A stretch of DNA of 64,000 nt from Abelmoschus esculentus. Lineage: Eukaryota; Streptophyta; Magnoliopsida; Malvales; Malvaceae. The notes beneath the pieces are model-generated. The model was given only the letters and a program-made list of their open reading frames with translations, did not search any database and was not told where the DNA came from. The position numbers were made by a program, and so were the translations under genes. The stretch is taken from positions 2,914,001 to 2,978,000 of the forward strand of contig JAUCBN010000042.1 of NCBI GenBank assembly GCA_035048815.1, written 5' to 3'. This document shows positions 10,976 to 22,550 of the stretch, in pieces (the first letter of the stretch is position 1; each line of letters opens with the position of its first letter).

Positions 10976-13216
10976 ATGGAGTTTACAAGAAACAACAACA
11001 ATCGACAGCTCTTGTCCAAGATTGCTACTAACGACCGACATGGAGAGAACACGCCGTATTTTGATGGCTGGAAAGCGTATGACAGGAACCCTTTTCACCC
11101 AACGCAGAATCCTCAGGGTGTCATTCAAATGGGACTTGCAGAGAATCAGGTTTTCCTTTATCTTTATTTGGAAGCCAACCAGCGTCCACGCCCAGATTTT
11201 CTCACCAATTAATTACCTTTCTTTTTCTTTTGATTCAGCTTTGCTTTGATTTGATCGAAAAGTGGATACTGGAAAACCCTGATGCTTCCATCTGCACCGC
11301 GGAAGGCGTCGATAGGTTCAGAGATATTGCCATATTTCAGGATTATCATGGCCTCAAGGAGTTTAGAGAGGTAACAAAATATCCCCATGCACGTTCATTA
11401 TCACCTTTCTAACGTAGTCAAGAACTAGATATTAATGGCGGTATCTTCTTCAGGGAGTAGCCAAGTTTATGGGAAGAGTAGGCGGAAACAGGGTCAAATT
11501 TGACCCCAACCGTATAGTCATGAGCGGAGGAGCTACCGGTGCGAACGAGACCGTCATGTTTTGCTTGGCCGATCCAGGCGACGCTTTTCTTGTTCCTTCA
11601 CCTTATTATGCAGCGTAAGTCATTTTTTAAACTGTTGTTTTCATTTTGTAGTAATATAAAATTAATAGGTATGAATCAATCAAACAAGATATATAAGATG
11701 TAAAATTAGATATTTAAATTCTGATATTATAATAAAAATAAATTAGATTAATAAGATCCTGACTAATTAATCAACAGATACATATTTAACAAAAAAGAGT
11801 GAAAATAACTATTCCACTAATTTCTTACGTATTATATATTTAGAAATTTATTTTTTAAAGACTCAAAATAGTTTGATGGAGTAATAAGTTAGGTCAAGCT
11901 CACGTGATCTATAAAATATAATTAATTAATATAAAACATAGTAGTATTAACTATTAAGCGACTTAGACTTTTGTCTTTGACCTACCACTTCCAGAAATGT
12001 CTAAAAAGTAGACCTTTAATTTGACTATAATTCCTCAAATTCAAACTAAAGTTTAAGATATAGTTTACAGCTAGCTAGAAACGTGATTCTCCCCTTACTT
12101 GGTTTCTCCTTTACGTCTTAATTATTTTTATTTTTTAAATAATATTTCCCAATATTGTAATTTAGTCATTGATTTTGTTAATTTTTGCTGATTTGAATTA
12201 AACTATGCAGCTTTGCTCGGGATCTAAGGTGGCGCACAGGGCTGGACATAGTTCCGGTCGACTGCAAAAGTTCCAACAATTTTCGTATAACACGAGCGGC
12301 CCTGGAAGAAGCCTATGAAAAAGCTCAGAGTTCCAACATCAATGTCAAAGGCGTCATCCTAGCCAACCCTTCGAACCCATTAGGCACTGTCCTTGAGAAA
12401 GAGACAATGAGAAGTTTGGTCAGTTTTATCAACGACAAGAGCATCCACCTTGTCTGCGACGAAATCTATGCTGCCACCGTGTTCGGCTCTCCTCGGTTCA
12501 TCAGCATTGCCGAGATCATACAAGACATGGACTGCAACCATGACTTGATTCATATTGTTTACAGCTTGTCCAAGGACATGGGGTTACCCGGTTTTCGTGT
12601 CGGCATCGTTTACTCCTTCAACGACAATGTCATGAACTGTGCCCGAAAAATGTCGAGTTTCGGGTTGGTTTCGTCTCAGACACAGTTCATGCTCGCTGCG
12701 ATGTTGAACGACGACGAGTTCGTCGGGAATTTCTTGAGGGAGAGTTCGAAAAGGTTAGCCAAAAGACACCATGTATTCACCAAGGGACTCGAACGAGTCG
12801 GGATTTCGACCTTAAAAAGCAATGCCGGTTTATTCTTCTGGATGGACATGCGTCCACTCCTGCAACAACAAACCGTCCAAGCTGAATTAGAGCTCTGGCG
12901 TGTGATCATCAACAAAGTGAAACTCAATGTCTCTCCAGGCTCTTCTTTCCAATGCTCGGAACCCGGCTGGTTCCGTGTCTGCTTCGCAAACATGGACGAC
13001 GAGACGGTTGAAGTAGCGCTCGAGAGAATCCGAGACTTCCTGCATCAAGGAAAGGAAAAAGACGGCATATCGGAGAAGTCTAAGCATTGGCGTAAACAAA
13101 ACCTCCGCCTCAGCTTCTCTTCGTCTAGATTATGCAACGAGAGCCTCATGTCTCCGCACATGATTTCGCCTCATTCCCCGATTCCTCAATCTCCCCTGGT
13201 TCGAGCCAGAAACTAA
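10976..13216 (+). CDS. ACS: 1-aminocyclopropane-1-carboxylate synthase, type 1
   Basis: It converts S-adenosylmethionine to ACC, the committed step of ethylene synthesis, as a cytosolic PLP enzyme of the class I/II aminotransferase fold. Exons are 10976-11149, 11239-11370, 11454-11614 and 12211-13216, all with GT-AG introns. Phases add up to 1473 nt, i.e. 490 residues, the normal family length. Visible blocks are GENTPYFDGWKAYDRNPFHP near the N-terminus, MGLAENQ, QDYHG, MSGGATGANE, NPSNPLGT, DEIYA, and the PLP-lysine motif SLSKDMGLPG with Lys at about residue 277. The tail has RLSFSSSR (CDPK-type site) and three Ser-Pro sites ending SPLVRARN, which marks the type-1, MAPK-stabilised ACS2/ACS6 class. 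No lesion seen. The exact paralogue is not assignable by eye. Confidence 0.96.
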
Positions 13217-15556
13217 ACTAAAACTCAATAATTACAACGTATGTGCATGTTACAATTGCATGCATACCTAATAATGGTTAATTAATTAGTGATTATAATC
13301 CATTTTAAGGAGATTAGTATGGCTCAGATTGATTTAGTTAGTACCTTTTAGTCTGACACCAGTAAATACTAATCCTTTTTCTTTTATTTCCTTCATTTTT
13401 CCCACATTAAAGATCTATGCTGGTAAAGCATTATTTTAGTGGGAGATCAGTGTGCATTGTAGTATTAGTGAATTGTATGTTCCATTCTTACAATACTTGG
13501 AACCTTAAACTGTACCAAGATGTTTGGTTATTTAGATCATAATAATAAATGAGGGATTTCTTTTTCTAATTATTTCAATCATAATTACAAATCCATTTAT
13601 TGTCATTATATGAATAACGGTTACACTTTAGTTTTACCTAATTTGATCCCTCTACTTTTACAATATTGCCATTTAGCCTAAATAGTTAACACATTAAACA
13701 CACTAAAAAATTATTTTTGCAAGTTGAGTATGTGATTTTGTCTTAAAACACCTTCCTAACACAATAGAAACAACTATTTCAGTATGATAAGTTGGGATTA
13801 ATGTTAAATTAATCCAAAATTTTATCAATAACTACTAAATTCAAAATTTTTATACTTAAACACATAAAATCCTAAACCCTAAAAAGAGTTCTTGCACCTT
13901 AAAATTAAGACGTTTGTGTAAACAAAATTTAAACAATTTAGATATTTTAATTTGGTATCAAACTTCGAATTATTTATGAGAATAAATGTTAAAAATGAAT
14001 TTATTTTAGGCAAAGTTTGATAACGGATTTAAATATCTAAGTTGTCCAATTGTTTTTTTATTTATTTTAGTCACCTAAACAATGTATAATATTGATAAAA
14101 TTTAACATGTATATCACATTTACCTATATCTTGATGTATGCCAAATTTTATAACATTTTAGCTTCATTTATTGAATCTTGAGAGATTATTAGGTGAATCT
14201 TGTTCCTCAAATTATCTATGATCCAAGCAATCAGAACTGTTCATCTTATCTTTAAATAACTACCCATCCACTAATTATATATATAAAAAAAGTGATGATT
14301 CATCTTTAAAAAATAAAAATAAACGATTCTAATTACTTGAGACTATAAATAACGTGATGAATAAGATTAACCTATTTCTTAAATCTGACATTCAAAATCC
14401 CCAAAAATATATATTTTTTATATATTCTAATACTTTAACAACTCTATTTATGTCATATTTATCATCACACTCGTATTAATCATTGTACACATGAAAAGAT
14501 CATTTTAAACATGTCTAGACCTCATGTCATCATTATAAGAATTTAGAGACAAAAATATTATATTAATTTAAAGTATTGACTTGCAAAACTAGCTTCTTCT
14601 CCTATCTTTGATTTTTAAGTACCTTAACTTAAAATGTATAATAAATGCATTAAATTTATATAGTACGGTGAGGTAATCAATAACAATACAATAAATAATA
14701 TAATAGATATAATAGACATCAATTTCATAAATTTTTTATTCTTATTAAAAATTATCACAATAACATTTTATATCATTGTGTTCAATAATTTAAAAATTAG
14801 ATCAATATAAAATAATAAATACAGAAATTCTCCACTATATCATTAAATCAATAAATAATAAACTCATAAACATTCTTAAAAAAGTTTAAATTTTTAATTT
14901 TATTTAAAGATCTAATTTCTTATTCCACTTAACCAATTTGTGGGCTAATTTAACTAAATAATAAAGTTTAAAAAATTAAAAAAATAAATAAAAAAATAAT
15001 ATTCTTTATATTTATCACTTGCAAGTAACAAAATATATATACACTATGATTTTAATTTAATCTAGCGATGAATATAGACTTTACCATGTCAACAAGGTCC
15101 AAACATTACTGTGGATTTTGGCGGTACCAATTTTTATAGATTCCATTGATTCTCTTGTTGCATCAAAATAATCAAGTGCATCTCGGTACAGAGTACCAAT
15201 GATCTGATTCTATATACATCCAAGATCCTCTCCTCGTGTCGGCCCAATACAACTACATCTATGAAACCCACGTGTCTTCTTCACCTCTCCATCTAAGCTT
15301 CCCCAAGGCAGAGCCGCAGAGAGGTTCCTCCCTTTGACTCGGTTCCTTCTTTTGCTCTCCGCCGTTGCAAGTATCTAATTATAAACTCACATTGTCCAAC
15401 AACAAATCTCCCAAATTCGATTGAAAATTCTTTTTTCCTTTCCCAAAACCCTTAAATTGACCTAACAAAATCTCCATTTTTGTTTGTTTTACTCGATGGT
15501 TATCCCCAAATTTCATCACTTTTGATATCCTTAATCATTCCCCATCTCTAAAGTCT
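13217..15556. other. Intergenic DNA, no gene seen
   Basis: It consists of the ACC synthase 3' flank, then strongly AT-rich DNA without codon-like structure. From about 15200 it becomes less AT-rich and turns into the promoter and 5' UTR of the next gene. No RNA gene or clear repeat recognised. Confidence 0.6.
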
Positions 15557-15592
15557 ATGCCATGGATCATGAACAGCATGATCGTTCGTTGA
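15557..15592 (+). promoter_or_regulatory. Overlapping upstream ORF at the next gene's start
   Basis: An ATG at 15557 lies 5 nt upstream of the main ATG and opens an 11-codon ORF in another frame, ending at a TGA at 15590-15592 inside the coding region. Its context is weak (T at -3, C at +4). The main ATG has G at -3 and G at +4, so leaky scanning to the main start is expected. It could reduce translation. Confidence 0.55.
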
Positions 15593-17152
15593 TTTTAGCT
15601 CAGAAACGCTCGAATTCATACGATCTCATAAACCATTCCTCGGTATGGCTCGAAATCCGTCTATTCTACGTTCGGATCGCACCGTGCGTTGTCGACAGCG
15701 TCCCCGACCATCTCACCCTCTGCCACCTCCGTCGCGAGATCGGTGTCTCCCTCGAAATCAATGGCTCTCGTGTACCGGCCTCTGATTCCGCCGTCCTTAC
15801 CCTTCGCCGCGATCGTATCAACCGGGAAGCGTCCGAGGTTACTTATTTGAGCACCGATAGCGTCCGCGCCACGGGCGGGTTTGAGTTCGAGGCGTACGAG
15901 GATGAAAAGAGGGTGTTGTTGTGTGGGTCGTTGGAAAGGATGGAAGGAGAGTGGAGCATGGACTTTTATCTGGCGGCAGCTGCAAGGGAGCCTGGGAATT
16001 CGGCTTTTCTTCAGCCCAAGATGGGTGTTTCGGCGCCGGGGATTGAGGTTTATATTGCGGGATGTTGTGCCGGTAGGCCTGTGATATTGACCAAGAATAT
16101 ACTTGTGAGCCCTACGAGGAAAAGCGTGCCGAGACTTAAATGGATGCTGGATGCAATTCCTGAGGACGAGGAGCTCGGCAAAGGGATGGATAAAGTTCAC
16201 AATGGGTTGATTAGACAGCGGAAATTGCAGGTAGATTATAATTTGTTTTAATATCAATTTTTTATAATTTGATCACTATTCAATATTCATAATGTAGATG
16301 TAGATTAAAGCATGGTAGAAGAAGATTGGCATTGCGTGAGAAGTGTTGATTGTTTAAAAAAGGTTACTTCTAGTTCTGGTCTTAGCGGACAAAGATAATA
16401 TATTGATTATATAATTCGATGCCTTGAAATGCCATGTTTCTGGGCTCTGTGTTGTCTCTATATGTAATGGAGATATTTATTTTCATTTCAGATGGTAAGC
16501 TCCAGGGATATAAGTATACATATACTTTTAGGGATGTAAGTTGTAACTATGCTCTACCTGTTTCATGATAAGGGGTTGCGGTTTTCTTTGTTGTTGTTTC
16601 GATGATCGGATCCTTCATTCGCAACTTCTAGCTCTTGGGGGGGTCTTGTTAGAGTTATTTTTGGTAGTTTCAGTTGTTCTTAGTGTGAAAATATGATTTT
16701 GTAGAGTTCTGCTGGCATAAGAAGAACAGTTACCTGTTATGATGAGTGACGACACAGCTCTGTAACTAGAGTTTCAAAATGACAATGGGAATAATGAAAC
16801 GTGGTTGTTTTTGAAGCTTGTATTTTATTTTTTTCTTGCAAGTCGATTTGTTTATAATTGGATGCCTAGTTATCACTTTGTTTTTACTAGAAAATAGAAT
16901 AATCATTGGGGTGATGTACAGGTTACTGATGCCGAAGTTGAAGATTATGACTCCGATGGGAAAATTGGACATAGTTACTATGCTGATGAAATGTATGCTG
17001 GTGAAGACGGTCAACTGTCATGGTTTAATGCCGGTGTCCGAGTTGGTGTTGGAATTGGCCTCGGCGTGTGCCTTGGGGTTGGAATCGGAGTTGGACTGCT
17101 CATGCGATCATATCAAGTAACTTCCCAGAATATCAGGAGGAGGTTTTTCTAA
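15562..17152 (+). CDS. At1g01500-like plant protein of unknown function
   Basis: Two exons, 15562-16230 and 16922-17152, join in phase 0 (CAG then GTT) to give 299 residues. The protein resembles the plant-specific family around Arabidopsis At1g01500, which some databases label 'erythronate-4-phosphate dehydrogenase family'; I see no dehydrogenase motif supporting that label. The first 220 residues are a globular domain (SVWLEIRLFYVRIAP, DFYLAAAAREPGNSAFLQPKMG, PGIEVYIAGCCAGRPVILT, SPTRK). Exon 2 encodes an acidic segment, then a glycine/valine-rich hydrophobic stretch (GVGIGLGVCLGVG...) that may insert in a membrane, and a basic tail ending RRRFF. The chosen ATG has a strong context and matches the family N-terminus. 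Biochemical role unknown. Confidence 0.85.
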
Positions 17153-18909
17153 GATAGATCTCTTCACCTATCAGTGTGGTATGTCCTTTTCTTTATAAAG
17201 GAAAAAAGAGTCTATTCCAGGATTTTGATATCAGTCTGGAAGATATCAAGGTTGCAGGCAAACAACTAGTGAAAAGCTCCATGATAGCAACTCAAAACTT
17301 ATAAATGCGAGGTACTGATGAGTTCCGGTAAATTGTTGTCACTTATTTACTTGGCATGTTAAGAAATGAAGTTGCTGAGAATCTGCCAACGGCTATAGTA
17401 ATAGATTGTAATAAAAATATTCGGGTTCTTTTAAAGTATACCATGAGCCAGTTGATGTTATGGACTTGTTCATCAGTTGGTTTGGTGTGAGGAAACCCAT
17501 ATCTAGTTGTTGTTTTGTATATCCTGTAGAAATTTTGATTTGTATGGCCTGTGGAAGATCATCGTATGCTTGTTGTCTTTGTAGGTACTACAAGAGTTTT
17601 ATGTTCTGTAGAAACTTTGAGCAATTCTTGCCTTGGATTCAATTTGAGTTGCTACCTTGTGCTGCTTTCTGAAATGTAAATAAGAAGTCCTTGCTTATAA
17701 TTTTTAGCCCATTCAAGTGGTGCACTGGTTATAAACATGGATCATGATTTAGGTCATTGTTCGCTGGTAACGTATGGTGCTTCAATAAGTAGGGGATATT
17801 TGCAATAAAATTTATTTTAATATTTCGTATATATTATGATTTAAACTCATATAAAATAAAACATAAATAAATATTTATGATCACTTGAACGACTACAGTC
17901 ATTGAACTGACTCAGCTAGCAAGCAAATAAGAAATTATGTTATGAGTAAGTTTTATCACATGTTCATGAGATCAATCATTAGAAATTATTTATCTTATTA
18001 ATTTTTTTATATCATATTTTTTTAAAGTGAATCTTTACTCGAAAAAACTGTTTTTAAAATGAATTAACAGTAAACATAAGTAAAGATTTATGTAAAAAAT
18101 ATAACATAAAAAAATGATAAGATAAACGATTTTTAATGGTTTATCTTATGGATGACGTAGAATTTATTTATGATATAATTTTTCTAAACAAACAGAGAGG
18201 TATTTATTATATGAAAAAACGATCGAGATCGCTTAATACAACATTATGAACATAAACATGATATCAAGGCAAGATTATGGAAGAGAAAATATTTGACGGT
18301 GCTGGAAATTAAAATAAATATAATTAACTATAAAAATGGTGAGTATAAAGTTTGAAATAATTAAAAACTAAAATAATAAAAATATTATTATAATTTATTA
18401 ATTTTTAGCGACAAATTTAAAATCCACAACCCAAACCTTGAGATGGCTTCGTCCATGTCCTCGTAGAAAAGTCATTTTAATGTGTAATATAATAATTAAT
18501 AGCCTAGCCTACTACAAATTTAATGTGATAGACCTTCGAATGTGTTTTAGAATAGTCCTTCAAATGTAAATTTAAAAGTCATCTATTGGATCATATAAAT
18601 AATATATTATATTTTTATTTGATATAAATAAATGAAATGTCATGATTTTATAGAATATTTAGGATGTTTAATGATTAAATTTTAAAAATAAAAATATATT
18701 AAAAATAATTGATGTATACTTGAAACATTAATCTAATGATCCATATTCACCCACGTGTATGGTTTGTATATAATATATTTTGCTGTCTACCCACAAGGAA
18801 ACCGGACCCTGTATATATATATATATTTTTAATAATTTAAAGTGATTAAATTTATTTATATATTTTTCATTTTTAAATTGAATTGAATATTATCCGTTCC
18901 CTCGATTAT
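17153..18909. other. Intergenic DNA with a palindromic element
   Basis: The 3' flank of the At1g01500-like gene is followed by AT-rich DNA. It holds the palindromic element at 17931-18184 and a (TA)n run near 18811-18826. No convincing exon on either strand; the small ORF near 17460-17672 is without family resemblance. Confidence 0.6.
17931..18184. mobile_element. Palindromic MITE-like element, copy A
   Basis: The element is one large imperfect hairpin. The left end GAAATTATGTTATGAGTAAG pairs with the inverted right end GAAAAATTATATCATAAATA, and pairing continues through TCATGAGATCAATCATTAG / CCATAAGATAAACCATTAA and the AGTGAATCTTTAC core. The same design and motifs occur at 29564-29759, so this is a family, not chance. 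No ORF. Confidence 0.7.
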
Positions 18910-18917
18910 TATAAAAG
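18910..18917 (+). promoter_or_regulatory. Candidate TATA box of REVEILLE gene
   Basis: TATAAAAG lies about 196 bp upstream of the ATG at 19106, in front of a C/T-rich leader (TTTCATTTCTCTTACC), consistent with a plant core promoter. Confidence 0.45.
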
Positions 18918-19105
18918 CTAAGTTGCCGGTTCTTCACCCCATTTCATTTCTCTTACCTTTTGTCTCCAGAGAACGAAGCAAAACACTACTACAAGAGAAA
19001 ACCGTAGACAAAGACCGAAACCGAAATCAAATCCAGAATTAAAGTCATCTCTTTTATTGCCTTATTTACTGCCAAGTAAGTTTCTTTGGGAAGTTTTAAG
19101 CTTTT

Positions 19106-21227
19106 ATGGTGTCGGTGAACCCCAACCAGGCTCAGGGGGTTTACTTTTTCGATCCCATCAATATGGGTCTGCATGAACTTAATTCTCTGCCGCCGCCTCC
19201 TCCTCCTGCTACATCCATGTCGACGTCTAGTTCTGCTTCGGCGCATTTGGAGGCTCCGGGTAAGAAGATTCGAAAGCCTTACACTATTACTAAGTCTAGA
19301 GAGAGCTGGACCGAGCAGGAGCACGATAAGTTTCTAGAAGCCCTTCAATTGTAAGTAAATTTATTTCTTTTATTAAGAATTTCTGAGTTTGATAAATATT
19401 TAGAGTTTTTAGTTTATTCAAAACATAAGTTCATTGGATGCATAAAATTTATATCGGCCCTGAATCTATTTCTATCCATTGAGCAAAGTCTGTTGTTTTA
19501 CACTTTAGATGCACATTTCCTGGTTCATGGGGTTGATGTAGTTTTTATTGATCAATTTATCAACTTTCAGATTTGATCGTGATTGGAAGAAGATTGAAGC
19601 ATTTGTTGGGTCCAAGACAGTGATCCAGGTGTGATTTAAAAGAAAATGTTATGATTTCTTCTTTAATTATTTGCTTATATGTTGTTTTTCTATATGTATG
19701 TTGTAATGAATGTTTCAATGGATGCTCTCGGCAGATCCGTAGCCATGCCCAAAAGTACTTTCTGAAGGCTCAGAGAAACGGGACAGCTGAACATGTGCCT
19801 CCTCCTCGGCCGAAAAGGAAAGCAGCTCATCCGTATCCGCAAAAAGCACCTAAAAATGGTCAGAATATGACCAACATTTTGGAATCATTTATGTTCTGGT
19901 TTTTGAGCAGTTATTGATATGATTGACCCTTGGTAATGTCTGTGTTTGTTGCAGTGGCCGGACCATTCCAATCTTCATCTGCTTTGCTTGAATCTGATTA
20001 TTCTTACAGAACTGATTCATCATCGGTGTTTGGAAATCCAATTTCCAAGCCAACTTGGTCTTCCTGGAGTTATGATTCTGTTCTACCTGTCGCTGTGCCC
20101 CAAGTGACTAAAGGTTCTAATTGTTCTTGCACTTTTTTCTTCCTCTCAGAGTTGAAAGTGTAATAACATACCGATCTTGTATTGTTTTAGATGAAATATT
20201 TGCTGGACCAAATTTTGCACCCTACTCTTGTTATGGTAGTATTAATGAAAGCGCTCCCAGAACTTGTTCATTTGGCGAAACAATTGCCCGAGGGGGTCAT
20301 GGGAAGCAATCTAGAGGTTAGTATATTTTATTTTTGCTTTGAGCTTGATACTAGCACCAGTGAACCATGTTAATGTATTTTTGTCGATTTTGAATTGCCT
20401 AGTTCACTCAATAGAAAAAAGCTTGAATCGTAATTATTTACTTGGTTTTTGGCTGTTATTCGAACACAGGAGTAGTACGACTACCATATAAACCCAAAAT
20501 CTTTCTTGATGATCATATTTTCTGATTCATATCATGAACTTCCGTTATACCATTTGTAATAACTCTTACACTCTGTTATCTATTTGATGCAGTTATGCCA
20601 GATTTTTCTCAGGTGTATGCATTCATTGGCAGTGTCTTTGACCCCAGTGCAAGTGGGCACTTGCAGAAGTTGAAGGAGATGGACCCAATAAATGCGGAAA
20701 CAGTATGTCACCCTAATATAATGTTTACAATCTGCAACTTTTTCCCGGTTGGGTGTGTGTGTTGAGGTAGAGGCTTCGATATTTGCTTAAAAGCTCAAGG
20801 CTCATTGAACGGGCGTTGTTTGTCTCTTTGCAGGTGCTGTTGTTGATGAGAAATCTCTCTGCCAACTTGACAAGCCCCGAGTTTGAGGATCATGTAAGTT
20901 CCTTTTCCTCTTATCGGCATGCATTTAGAGTAAGTAATTGCACTTAAGACAGTATATGCCTATTTTTTATGATTCTAATTTTAGACCTGAATGGATAAGT
21001 ATGCTCTTATAGACCTGAAACCATGTTCAAGTTCGTATTTAAAACGACCTCCCGTATAAATGTCATCATGTTGTTCTGTTTTGTAATATCATTTGTTCCT
21101 AATGATAAAATTAATGCAGAGGAGGTTGATGATGATGTATGACGCACACTCCAAAGGTGTTAATCTCGGTAGCTCCTACAATGACATTCATGCTTGCAAA
21201 TCAGCTACTGCGATTCCAACAGCGTAA
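19106..21227 (+). CDS. RVE6/RVE8-like: REVEILLE-type single-MYB transcription factor
   Basis: A nuclear DNA-binding protein of the LHY/CCA1-like clade; relatives RVE4, RVE6 and RVE8 bind evening elements and activate evening clock genes. Eight exons: 19106-19350, 19571-19628, 19735-19858, 19955-20113, 20191-20316, 20593-20702, 20834-20893 and 21120-21227. All introns are GT-AG and phases sum to 990 nt (329 residues). The MYB repeat spans about residues 66-111 with KPYTITKSRESWTEQEHDKF and the diagnostic IRSHAQKYF, followed by PPPRPKRKAAHPYPQKAP, typical of this family. The conserved C-terminal LCL region (FSQVYAFIGSVFDPSASGHL, VLLLMRNLSANLTSPEFEDHRRL) separates it from CCA1/LHY. The start gives the usual MVSVNPN N-terminus. 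Intact. Which RVE paralogue it is cannot be settled here. Confidence 0.93.
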
Positions 21228-21864
21228 CAACTTTCATACACCAGGTTGCTAGAAAAAAGATGCAGCAGGTTAACTTGCTAACAACAGGGAGCAGTCAGAT
21301 GCACATTGCACATGCGTGCATGCACGTATGTTTATATGAATTTATGTATGTAATGTTTATATCATACAGAAGTCGTCAGTTACGAGGCTAATATCATATG
21401 TATAAAGCGAGCTGTTGAGTTTTCCACTGTAAGTTGTCTCAGGGTTCCTTTATGGTTTGATACACAAGTAATAAAATTAGGGTTTGCGTTACCGGAACCG
21501 GAATCGTTGGCAGTTCTTAACAGAATCAAATTTCATCTGGTTCAGTTTCTATTCCCCCTACAATTTTTTTGCTCCTTCAAACTATCTAATTGGATTACAT
21601 TTACATAGCTGAATCCACCATTATGAGCTTCGTTAAAGAAACTATCACACCGCAGTGACTGGCACTAGGTCGTTTTTAGACAAAAGCTGGTAATGTAGAT
21701 AGACCAGACCATTCTAAAGCTACTACTAAACTTACTCATCATCGAGCATGAGATCCAAATGGAATGAACATCACCAGATTTTGCTGGTGGGGAGAAATGT
21801 GATCTTTCCTTGGGGGCAGCGTAATCAAGATTGGGTTGAAGTTGTTGGTAGGGTTGCCAGAGCT

Positions 21865-22080
21865 TTTACCACGACATTCAGGCTTGCAAATCAGCAGCTG
21901 CTATTCCAACAGCATAACTTGCGAACACAGGGCTACAAGACAAAAGATGCAGCAGCCAGCAGGGTTCCTTCATGGTTTGATACCATCTAATAAGATAAGG
22001 GTATGTGTTAGCATAACAGGGTTCATTTCCCAGTGCACTGTCGTGCTTAACAGAATTGAATTTCACCTGGCTGGAACCAA
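21865..22080 (+). pseudogene. Diverged duplicate of the REVEILLE last exon and 3' UTR
   Basis: This stretch repeats about 21172-21545 in the same order. GACATTCAGGCTTGCAAATC matches GACATTCATGCTTGCAAATC, then come matching AAAAGATGCAGCAG, AGGGTTCCTTCATGGTTTGA, CTTAACAGAAT and TTTCACCTGG blocks. Read in the same frame it still encodes DIQACKSAAAIPTA and a stop, against DIHACKSATAIPTA in the real last exon. The upstream part of exon 8 is poorly preserved, so it is a partial tandem copy. Use as an alternative last exon is possible but not shown. Confidence 0.7.
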
Positions 22081-22550
22081 GGGGTTGCCCTTAAACCAGA
22101 GTCGCTCGAACCATTTGTGTTAAGGATGTTATCACTGCTCTGGACAGGGAGCCCAAAATGAGTGGATCAAGGCTGATTAATCACCTGTATGAGAGAATCC
22201 GATCCATGAATGCAATTTAGTGATTAGGTTGATTAATATTGCAGGAAATCTTGATATTACAGCTCTATGATTACTTGAAAAGGTTCTGCATGAGGTTTGG
22301 TTCGGTTCAATCCCTTTCAGTTTGTTAAAAACTTGCTCAGAATACTATACCAGAAAGAAAGAAAGAAAGAAAACTGATGAAAGAACAAAGGGGCAATTGC
22401 AACCAAAATGCCAATTTCAAGTATGATAATGATCATTTTAATTACACTGAGCCAGAGGAATCCCTCCAGAAATAAGAACATCAAACCTATCCTCAATTCT
22501 CGGAGAGAAACAATCCATTGGAGATAAGGCAAAGCAACAACCAAAAGCCA

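Noticed and set aside
15661..16257. 198-residue minus-strand ORF opposite the At1g01500-like gene
   Set aside because: It is an antisense shadow of a real coding exon, and the plus strand has clear family similarity and splice signals.
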